From the NCBI GenBank assembly GCA_036250195.1, contig JAVHZZ010000002.1:64796205-64860204 (forward strand): a DNA stretch of 64,000 bases, written 5' to 3'. Numbering within the stretch: the first letter of the stretch is position 1; each line of letters opens with the position of its first letter. Shown one piece after another: positions 1-9,200 of the stretch. This DNA comes from Mixophyes australis. Taxonomy: Eukaryota > Chordata > Amphibia > Anura > Limnodynastidae. Both the position numbers and the translations under genes were made by a program. Under the pieces are notes generated by a model, which made no database searches, had not been told where the DNA came from, and was given only the letters and a program-made list of their open reading frames with translations.

Positions 1-1160
1 CCGCAGATTCCTGCTCTTTACTTCTCCAAGTATATTGCCTCCCAGCATCATCTCATCCTGCCCCTAGTACTACTTGGGGATTACCCTCATCTCTCTTGCC
101 AGTTCTCTATCATGTCTTACTGGGAACTTCCCTAGAGGGCCGCGATCTGCAGGGTAGAAGCTGCAAAGCCCAAATTCCCTTGCGGGGATCCCTGGTGAAA
201 ACCTTCCGCTCTGTTAGACTCTGCGCCTCTGGGTGGAGTCTAGACAATCCCAGTGGAGACCAGCAGGATCTCACTCATCCTAGCGGATTCCTGACAATTC
301 TCTTTGCCCTTCACCTCCAGGAGACTTCAGGATACTTATTTGAGATGGCCCAAAATGCAGCCCCCATCTTCTCCTCAGTTTCTGCAACGACAGTTGCGGC
401 CAGGAGAACCCTATGGCTGAGGTCCTGGGATGCAGACACGAATCGTCCTCCCAAACTTCCGGATAATCCGGCAGCTTGATGTCTGCTTCTGTTCAAAGAT
501 AAGTGGGCAGAGTCCTCGGAGGACCATTGGATTTGCGGGATTATGATGAGAGGTTACATAATAGACCTATCAGGCCCAGCCCCTCGTCGGTTTTTCGCAA
601 CCAGTTTACCCCTGCGACCCACAAAGAAGACAGACAATGCTCCTCTGTGTTGCCTCTCTTCTTTCACGCAGGAGTATCCCGGAACACCAAAAGAGACAGG
701 GTTTCTACTTAAACCTCTTTTTGGTCTGAAAGCCAGATGGCTCCTTCCACCCTATCCAGAACCTAAAACAGTTGAATCTACACCTGCAGGTGGACAGATT
801 TCGGATGGAATCCCTCAGGTCGGTTATCAATGGACTGGAAGCAAACCAGTTCATGGCGTCAATAGACCTCAAAGACGCCTATTTCCACATTTCTGACGAT
901 CTGCGCAAGCAATGGGGCCTCTTAAAGAAGTGGTCAGGATCCCATCAAAAGTTAGAACGCCAACTGATACGCTTGTCACCAGAGGCGAGACAATCCTTCA
1001 AATGGTGGCTATTCCAGGACAATTTGGTAGTCGACAGGTTCTTTTGCCCCATAGTCTTGGATTTTAGTATCCACAGACGTCAGCCTACGGGGATGGGGGG
1101 CTGTGGCCCTTCATTTGCAACTTCAGGGACTCTGGTCCGCTCAGGAGACCTCTCTCCCCG
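1..1160 (+). pseudogene. DIRS retrotransposon fragment, gag-like to RNase H, plus strand
   Basis: Broken frames read in the plus direction. Around 300-470 there is a gag-like stretch (SGYLFEMAQNA..., ARRTLWLRSWD) that matches the minus-strand DIRS copy near 17000. Around 770-900 there is an RT stretch with [20 protein letters not shown] and motif A, MASIDLKDAYFH. At about 905 the sequence jumps from RT motif A to a region upstream of RNase H (LSPEARQSFKWWL), so the YLDD motif is deleted. Frames shift repeatedly and the left end is cut by the window. It is not functional. Confidence 0.8.
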
Positions 1161-2300
1161 TCAGTACAAAGCGCCCCCGGGTCCTGTTGTTCAATGGGTA
1201 ATTTAATTTTACACTTGGAGCAAGCATAATATTTTGCACAAGGTGCTTTACACTTGTCAGACATTTTATAAGGAACAGAGTCACAGCAATAAAATGTAAT
1301 ACAGGCAATCACACAAGAAATACACAGAAGATACTAACTAATCTATGAAAGAAGTCAAAAGATCGAATTCATGTCAAGGCTGTGTGTGTCAAACAAAAGA
1401 ATATCTATGCAAGTAGTATTATATATATATTAATCTATTTGCATCAAATAAGTTTTTCTAATACACCCCTATCTATATTACAGGAGTAAACAATTTCAGT
1501 GGTACTTCGCCTTCCATAAGGCTAAGATGTCTGGAGCAAGAGAGGTCTGTCAGCAGCTACTTCTGAGAGAACACGCAGAGCTGCTGTCTTTCCCGGGCAG
1601 TTGATTTGGCGCCTTTTTGGGAGAGTCCAAAATGTCTCTGCAGGCAGGGGGAGCTCTCTCCGTCCTGCAGCTCTGCTGTCTGCCCTCCTTTATACCATAA
1701 TGCTGGCAATGGCGATTTACTGCCTCTTCAATACGCAGTAAATCGCTGAATCCTTTATTGCTATGGCCGCTGTAATTAGTAACCAAGTTCCCCCCCTCCT
1801 TTCCTGAGGAGGGGACTTGGTATAATCCAGAATGTCAGCCTCCGACGCTACTGATTACCGGAGCGCTCTACCACTTGTGGCAGCGCCAGTAATCCAGTAA
1901 AGATCAGTGTGACAGTGGCTTATAAGCCACCTTTCACACTGAGAAAGGGGGAATAGAACGAGACTTCTTCTACTGTCAGTGAGAGCTGTCCGGCTCTGTC
2001 TGACAGCTGCCCCCTTTCACTGAACTTGTGTGCTCTGTGTAAGCACATAGCACACTTCTGTAGAATATATTAAAATAAAAATAAAATGGGTTACATAAAA
2101 TAGTTTTAAACTAAATAAATAACCACCTACCATAAGTAAGCCCAACTCCCTTGGGCACTCAACTAAAACTGGAGAAGCTACAGGGGGTTGCAGAGGGGTG
2201 GGGTTTGTCAGCATGATACATTAACAAGTTAAGTGCCAAACTCCACTCCCCTTACACAACCTCATGGTAGCAGTGTCCCCCAGATAGGATGAAAGAGAAA
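1160..2300 (-). mobile_element. DIRS 5' end fragment (gag start and terminal repeat), minus strand, joined head-to-head to the plus-strand fragment
   Basis: On the minus strand, from about 1273 down, the frame MSDKCKAPCAKYYACSKC, then KLPIEQQDPGALC, parallels the gag start of the full DIRS copy at 18172. Toward 2300 it continues with the same leader (GTCAGTGAGAG, CTGACAG boxes) and ends with AGTGTCCCCCAG...GGATGAAAGAGAAA, the same terminus as the copy ending at 19246. The opposite orientation of 1-1160 shows an inversion or template-switch product. Confidence 0.75.
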
Positions 2301-2545
2301 AGCTGGTAAGTAGGGGGAGTATGTGCGAGAAAAGCTAGTGGTCAGGGGGCATGTGAGAAAAGCTGGTGGAATGGAGGCTGTATGTGTACGAATAGCTGGT
2401 GGGAAGGAGACATGTATGAGAAAAGCTGGTGGGCAGGGGGCATGTGAGAAAAGCTAGTGGAATGGAGGTGGTATGTGTAAGAATAGCTGGTGGGAAGGAG
2501 ATGTGTGAGAAAAGCTAGTGGGCAGCTGGGGACAGGTCAGTATGT
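2296..2545. repeat. Minisatellite, units of about 26-35 bp with a ~91-bp higher-order period
   Basis: Eight units start with GAGAAAAGCTGGTGG or GAATAGCTGGTGGGAAGG and end in a CATGT/TATGTGT tail. Alternating unit types give a repeated block of about 91 bp. The array begins at the end of the DIRS terminus, whose last bases GAGAAA are also the unit start, so the array may have been seeded there. Confidence 0.75.
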
Positions 2546-3659
2546 ATCAGGTGTGTGATGTCGTTTTTTTTCTTTGTTCTGAAATCTAACATTTGGAAGC
2601 TTCCCTCCAGATATCCGGCATTTGCTCCTGGGCAACAGGGAAACCTGGACAGCATTCTGCATCAAACATCAGAGCATCTGGAATGCCTTACCATAGAGGT
2701 AAGAGTTACTAGTATTATTATTTTACAAATGTTAAGTGTTTGAGTGGCTAGGAAGTGGGAATTTGGGGGAGGAGGGCGGTAGGCTGAAGCTTTGCCTAGG
2801 GTGCCTAGCAACCCTGCATCGGCCATGGATCAAAATAAAATGCACTTGCCTTTTTGGGTCTTAATTCAAACATACTATCCCGCAGGACTGGTGCATGGTG
2901 ACATCTATACAGCACCTCTAGCCAGACGATCAGTTGCTTGGGTGCACACTCACGTTCTTCTTCTTTGGGTCTTTCACAGCACAATGGCAGCCATCGCTCA
3001 GCACTCAGGGCCCTTTCATCCTCGGACTACCTCTGGATGGAACTTTGAAGTTCCGGGTAGGCCCCTTTACTATAAAAATCCTAACTAGGGAAACTTAGCC
3101 TAACCTCAGCTAGACAGGAAAGAAATAGAGGGAGGGAGTATCTGGTCTTATATAGCTCAGGTGCAAGCATTTATTTTCTGTATGGCTTTCAACTAGCGTG
3201 GGGATTAATCAATTACTGTCTGTTGCCACAAATGAAAAGCAGAGAAGTTATTTATAAATATATGACCAGGGAGAAATACACTTAATCATACAAATAGAGT
3301 TTTGACCTAATATAGACAAAAGGCATTACGCATTACAATGAACCATAACTGATGAAAATAAGATCTACAATGGATTTAATTCACTCAGGTAGGTTGTGTC
3401 CAAATTCCTTACTGAATTTAGAAATATATACAGACTTCTGGAGGTAGATCTTAGGTGATAAGTAATGCTAGCTGATCTTAGGAAGAAGTCTGTTCAAGTA
3501 ATTGGGTAACTTATTCACAAAGTAATTGAAGGACAAAATTTACATATAGACACCAGGGGCAGCCAGCCTAAACCAGAAAGCATATCACAATGGTGTGATT
3601 TGCAGTTATACAGAAAAGCAAAACTAATTGATGTACTAAAGTGAATTTGAGGGGCCATA
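2546..3659. other. No gene recognised
   Basis: Moderately AT-rich DNA. Short open frames (for example 2792-3088, plus) lack any family resemblance. I see no clear repeat boundary here. Confidence 0.5.
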
Positions 3660-3667
3660 CTATAAAC

Positions 3668-4129
3668 TAGGGATGTGCACCGGCCACTTTTGGTGTCTCG
3701 TGTTTTGGATTCGGATTTGCTTGAGGTTTTGGGTTCGGATTTGTTTCGCAAAACACCTGACGAAAGGTTTTGGTTCGGATTTAAGGTTTTGGATTCGGAT
3801 TCCTACGCTATTATTAACCTCAATAACATTCAATAACAATCATTTCCACTAATTTCCAGTCTATTCTGAACACCTCACAATATTGTTTTTAGGCCAAAAG
3901 GTTGCACCGAGGTAGCTTGAGCACATAATGCCAAAAAAAGAGGTACAAGATGGAATTGTTCTGGGCCCTCCCTCACACTTCTCGCGAGATTCGACGCGAG
4001 ACTTGGACGACAGAGCCTCGTTTTCATTTTTTTGCCCGCCAGAAATATCCGAACAGTGCTCGGATCCCGTTCGGATCCGCACTGTTCGGGTGGGCTCGGA
4101 TTAGCGGAATCCGAGCCCGCTCATCTCTA
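3668..4129. mobile_element. Small non-autonomous hAT-like element with perfect 8-bp target duplication
   Basis: The termini TAGGGATGTGC and GC(T)CATCTCTA are imperfect inverted repeats (TAGRGATGWGC). The element is flanked by CTATAAAC at 3660-3667 and again at 4130-4137. The 8-bp duplication and TAG-type ends fit hAT transposition. The inside is rich in TTCGGATT/CGGATCCG repeats near both ends and has no transposase frame. Confidence 0.8.
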
Positions 4130-4239
4130 CTATAAACATCCCCATAGTCCACAATTGCCATTTTTTGAGCTGCACTATCTGGCCAAGCGAGTTAAGCAGG
4201 ATTTGTTACTATAGCTCAAATCCTGTTTGGAATACATTT

Positions 4240-5005
4240 TGTATGTATATATAAACCAAATGAAGTGTTCGGATCAAGCAATATAGCCAAGTACTTATAT
4301 TTGGATACTGATGTCAGATAAATGTTTGTATTTGCTGCAATAGATTACGTATAATTCAATTTAAATGTTTAGCCTTGGGCCCAAATAACAGGAAAACTGT
4401 TTTATCAGAGTTCAAAAACTGTTCGTTTCGCATTAACCAGGACTCAACTTAGAGAAATCAGAATGAAGTACATTTTAAGGTCAGTGACGATTAAGCTCTG
4501 CGCATACAATATAGTATCATCTGCATACATCTGGATAGAAGATGATTTACAAATTCTCTGTCATTTATAAATAGGGAAAAGAGTAATGGCCCCAGAATAG
4601 AACCTCGAGGCCTTGATGTTTACAGTTTGAGTTAGATATCAACATAAACTATGCTTCTCCTGATAAATAGGAATGATATTACATGTATTTCTGTACCTAC
4701 GCACCAAAGCTTGCTTAACAGTATAGTGTGGTCAACAGTGTAAAAAGCTTTTCCAAAATCTAGAAATATTGTTTTGTAAATATTGCCGTCTAGGAATAAA
4801 CATATAATAGACAGTAAAGATATAGGTCTATAGTTTGAAATTATGCTTCCATTACCATTTTTGTTGATCGGGACATCTCAAGCTGTTTTCCATGCTTTGG
4901 GAATATGACCAGATGACAAACTAGAGTTTACAAAGGAGGCAATAGTGCCCTGGTCATTGCTAAACCTAAGTCAGATCAATGACGCTAGACCAGAGCTACA
5001 ACAAC
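4240..5005 (-). pseudogene. Decayed non-LTR retrotransposon reverse transcriptase (CR1/L2/jockey-like)
   Basis: Read on the minus strand with frame changes: PKAWKTA near 4885, SNYRPISLLS near 4830, then FLDFGKAFYTVDHTILLSKL near 4770-4700 (RT motif A), GSILGPLLFSIYIND near 4590, and MYADDTILYA near 4525 with the catalytic YADD. Stops and frameshifts interrupt it. The order of motifs is that of a non-LTR RT; the exact clade is uncertain. Confidence 0.75.
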
Positions 5006-5844
5006 AAGACTAGTGACTGATAGGAACTCCTCCAATGAGCTCCTGCAACCAATCAGCATTCAGTGGAGGACAAGAAAACTGTAGATTATATAGTGTTCAG
5101 CTTCCTGTCCTGCAGTACATTCCACTGCTGAAGTTCAGTGCAGGAAAGAACGGAGCCAATAGTAGCTCTGTGACCTGGCAGGAGCAGTCTGCTGCCTCTG
5201 GGCACTTCCCTGGGGTCACATCGAAGGTGGAATCTGCAGAAAAGGGGGAGATAAGGAGTTTGAGGAAACATGATGCGCCCCTACATAACACTTTTCATCA
5301 TCCCTGCCTCTGCATTGTCCTGGCAATTCTGAGGACTTGTAAAAATCCAGTCCTTTTTGTGGGGGAAAGAGAGCTTTAAGTTCCCCCTCTAGTAAATGCT
5401 TCCCCTCCACCCCTGGAATCTTACTTAAACTTCTCGTTCCTGAAAGTGAAATCTCGTATTTGTCAGGGGGCACAACACAAGGCATTCAAGTGTGTCCAGC
5501 CCACATTCCCAAAGGAATACCCAATCTAATTACCTCTTGGAGATTATTATACCCCTACTGGTGCCTCATCTTGGCCCGCATTAAGAAATAGGTAAGTAGA
5601 TGTACAACAACACAAAATGTCATCAAGGTGACTTATCTCCGCAGCCAGACATGAAAGATTATATAACCCCTGGTGCTCCTGTCCCAAGGCTGCTCATTTA
5701 TGTTTAATACAATCCTAATAAACACCATTGTGAAAAGATATGGGTGATTTTTAGATTCACTTACATCATATTAGAAGTTCAATTGACAGATGTACTTTAA
5801 AGAAACTGTTTCATAAATGTGGAATAACAACTAATACACACTGT
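5006..5844. other. No gene recognised; plus-strand open frame 5035-5379 of unknown nature
   Basis: The 114-codon plus-strand frame has no recognisable domain and two overlapping minus frames of similar length, so it looks like chance. The region lies between a LINE remnant and the putative end of FNDC3A. Confidence 0.4.
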
Positions 5845-8800
5845 GAAAGAATGATACAACTTTTATTTTCCACGGATCTTATAGAATTTTGCTACATAGT
5901 TTATGTATATTTCTATGTGATTATACATTTTCTTTCCTTTTAATGAAGTCCGACATTGTACAATTTATAGTGATATGTCTGGTAGTGTACCTATAAGATT
6001 TTAAAAAGTTTAGCGTTTCTCTTGTTTGGAATGTACAGTGTATGAGGTAAAATTAAGGTTACGTTAAAAATTGTTTCTCTCTTTTTTTTTTTTTTACCTT
6101 TTAACTGCAGAAATCTGCATTGAAACTCAGTGGCAAATACACTATTAAATGACATTTACTATCAAAAATAGGAATTCATCTTGAATTTTGCTATGAAAAA
6201 ACAGCCCACTACGGATCATCTCCGGTGTGACGCTAACTTTAGACATTCAATCGTGTGGAAAGTTCTGGGCAAATACACACAAACTATACTGGCCGAACAT
6301 GGCACATACAGAAGGCTCTAGAAAAAATATATTCATATCATATATAGTCATAGAATTTGTCTGTGAGAACATATTAACCAATACATAAAAAGGACACAAA
6401 GAAAAATAAAATAAAGGTAAACACACATCACGATTCAAAGGACAGAGCATTGTTACCACTAGAAGACCTAAGTTTAAACATCTGCTGTAACAGAAACAAA
6501 AAAATCTACAAATACATCATTTGACACAATTACAATACATGCCCATTACTACTGTAGAAAGATTTCTTGAAAAGATCTTCATAGCATTAAATAATCGCTT
6601 GTTTAAACCGACAGAAGTGCGTTTTGTCATTAAAATGCTAATCCCAACCAAACTAAAATATTAGTGATTGACTACCTTCTGACAAATATGTTAAATAAAA
6701 AAAAAAGAAAAGTAAATGATGAAAATGTGTGTAGGAACAAAGTAAGCACAATCATATTATTTTTTAAAAATAGTAAGTTTCGTGTAAGCTGGCAGTTCAT
6801 TGATCCCTGTACAGAGGCAGTCAATGCCATACTTCAATCTGGTCGTTCAAGAACTTACATACGCGAGCTCACAGAACAGAAGAGAACTGCAAAGTGCTTC
6901 TATGCAACACTGACTACATGCAATTTGGTACAGATTCTGGACAGACATAACATTAAACATTAGTATTTTTTTATCTCCAAGATATAAAGCAGCTTAAAAA
7001 AGATTTCTGGTGCAAATTACAACATTTTGCCTTTAGGTTTTGGTGAGAGAGAGAACAAAAATACAATTCAAAAAGATAATTAAACAAAAGCCAACCCCCC
7101 CCCCCCCCCCAAACAACATAAAAGGCTATGCTACATGCTTAGCACTGACGAGTAGGGCAGCCACAAAGGCAGAAAGACTGTAAGACTAGTGGTAGCCAGT
7201 CTACTAAAATATTATTTAGATGAAAGTGCTGAGACATACCTGAATTTCCAAAGAAAACTCTGAAGTGTTAGCCCTCAGGCCCCCCAAGATGACTATAACA
7301 CTAAGTGCCATAGGGAGCCCAAGCAAAGAGGTGATGTAGGACGATTTTGAAAGCAAAGAAACAACAATAAATGTAGTTGGGTCTTTCTGCTGCTTAAAAT
7401 CTCTCTTTATTGGCTGGTGCATAATGTTAATTTGTGTTTTCCTGGCTGGTGTGCATCTTCTACAGCATATAGCGGTCACTGGTTCAGCCAGTGGATAACA
7501 TGTTGTTAGTTCTGCATAGAAAACATTACTACCAGAATAGATAACTAGATCAACGGCAGTTAGAGAATGTGATTGGTTGCTGTGGGTTAAACCCTTTTGT
7601 CCTCTGCACCAGTTTTCATAAATACCCTTAATGATTAAAGATGACGAGTGAACCAAGTGGACACAGATTTCTTTTTTTTTTATATATATATATATATAAA
7701 GTAACTAGGTGTTACTAAACCCCACCCATCGTCCTAGAAGGTTTGGCAATGCTCCTTTTCTCCACCACCTGCTCTTTGCTCTAAGTCAACACTCGCCAAT
7801 GACAATGCCAACATACAGTAAGGAAGCAGAGTGGGAGAGGAGAGTGATTATTATGCTGGGCACCCTAAACACCAGATTTATTTCCCTGGTGAGTTTGCTA
7901 CTGAATTACACTAACAACAGTCTAATTAAAAACACCGGGTACCGCTTAGTGGCAGGTCCTCTACAACGCCAAGGGAATGACTTTCATATTCATTCAACAC
8001 TTTTGACTAATGCATCTGCCTGTCACAGAAGTCATTTTATTTTAATCAGCAGAAAGTGCCTTACAACAGGTTATGTTCAAAAAGGAGCTTCTTCCACGTG
8101 TTGACACCTCAAAATAAAAAGCAAGTAAACGTAAACCTGCTTAGTCTTAAAAAGGACAACTCCTATCCCCACATCGGTAAGGGATATATCTACTGAAAGG
8201 ATTGATTAGGTAAATTCACCCAGTTGTGCCATCTGTAATGTCTACAATAAATACCTATCAAACAATTAAAAGCTTGTTTCCCTGTTATTTTCTTCATTTA
8301 TTGATGAGTCTGACATACTATTCTAGAATTTCCAGTTTTATTTACTGCCTGAGTTGAACCTCCAAAAACGAATAACCGTATTCAGATTAGTAAATACCCT
8401 GCTACCGCCAGAAAGGGCAATGCACCAGGCAGCAACAGGGTAGAATTAAGACACAAAGGAGGTAGAAGTACAACGCAAAGATCACTTTCCTAACACCCCC
8501 TTACAATAGTTTACTTTTTTTGCAGCACTTAAGGTGACCCTTAAATATATCTCAATCTATGTATCATCCTTGCACAAAAATCATTTCATTTAACCGTGGA
8601 AAAAATGAGGAGAATTGGATGTGTGTAAACATCACACCAGATAGCATTAGAAAGAGTCAAGGTCTGTCCAGCTTGTTGCCTTCATTACTTAGGACCATAT
8701 AATGGTACAAGCATTGTGGCAGACAGAGGAGACAACATGACATACTACAGTTGTCTTGATGCTGTACTAGATGCCACCACATTCTTTAAAAGCAAGACAA

Positions 8801-8885
8801 TTTGGGGAAAAAGTAATTTTTCTGTATAATATGTAAAGTAAAAAAATAAAGTATGGGGATTAGGGTAAAGCTAAATGGTTTTCGT
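5845..8885 (-). other. FNDC3A: Probable FNDC3A 3' UTR
   Basis: The roughly 3 kb after the stop codon is AT-rich, has no recognisable transposon coding sequence and no splice-linked ORF. It ends at a good polyadenylation context near 5862. A minus-strand open frame at 7216-7656 shows no family resemblance and I treat it as chance. It contains a poly(C) run near 7087-7110 and a short (TA)n near 7681-7699. The 3' boundary is inferred only. Confidence 0.5.
5862..5867 (-). terminator. Candidate polyadenylation signal AATAAA for FNDC3A
   Basis: On the minus strand AATAAA is followed about 20 nt later by a GT-rich stretch (GTGTGTATTAGTTGTT), the usual downstream element. Cleavage would fall near 5845. 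Other AATAAA hexamers lie nearer the stop (for example near 8036 and 8297), so alternative polyadenylation is possible. Confidence 0.45.
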
Positions 8886-9200
8886 TCACTTTATGACAAA
8901 GTATTGGATAATGAAGGCAATTAGGATGGAGAAGGTAGCAAACAGCACAAGGATGACAGCAGCACACTGCTCGTCACTCAGCGTCCTTGTTGTCCTTGTG
9001 GGTTCAGTAATGTCTTTGCTGGTGTTGGTCTGTGACTCGTTCCTATGTGAGATGAAGAGGACTGTGGCACTGTAAGGACCAGTTAAGTCTTGAGGTCCGG
9101 CAGCGTCTTGGCACTGGCGAATGGCACATACGCGGAATCGATATTCACAGTTTAAATGGAGGGCAGAGCATCGGTGCAGTGTGTTGGGTCCCTTATATGC
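8886..9200 (-). CDS. FNDC3A: FNDC3A terminal coding exon s (end of FN3 9, membrane anchor, stop)
   Basis: Acceptor TTCCAG at 9201-9206, stop TGA at 8886-8888; 104 residues plus stop. It encodes YKGPN..., [19 protein letters not shown], a polar Ser/Thr-rich spacer, then [20 protein letters not shown] and [10 protein letters not shown]. The hydrophobic run at the extreme C-terminus, with only a few residues after it, is the tail anchor of the family. An N-E-S sequon lies in the spacer, though this part is thought to be cytosolic. Phase 0 entry means the anchor depends wholly on use of this acceptor. Confidence 0.96.
   Translation of the reverse strand, partial: AYKGPNTLHRCSALHLNCEYRFRVCAIRQCQDAAGPQDLTGPYSATVLFISHRNESQTNTSKDITEPTRTTRTLSDEQCAAVILVLFATFSILIAFIIQYFVIK

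Noticed and set aside
5035..5379. 114-codon plus-strand open frame
   Set aside because: No recognisable domain and overlapping open frames of similar length on the other strand.
7216..7656. 146-codon minus-strand open frame in the putative 3' UTR
   Set aside because: No domain, composition like the surrounding UTR, no splice link; treated as chance.
8875..9075. Plus-strand hydrophobic open frame
   Set aside because: Antisense shadow of the FNDC3A membrane-anchor exon.
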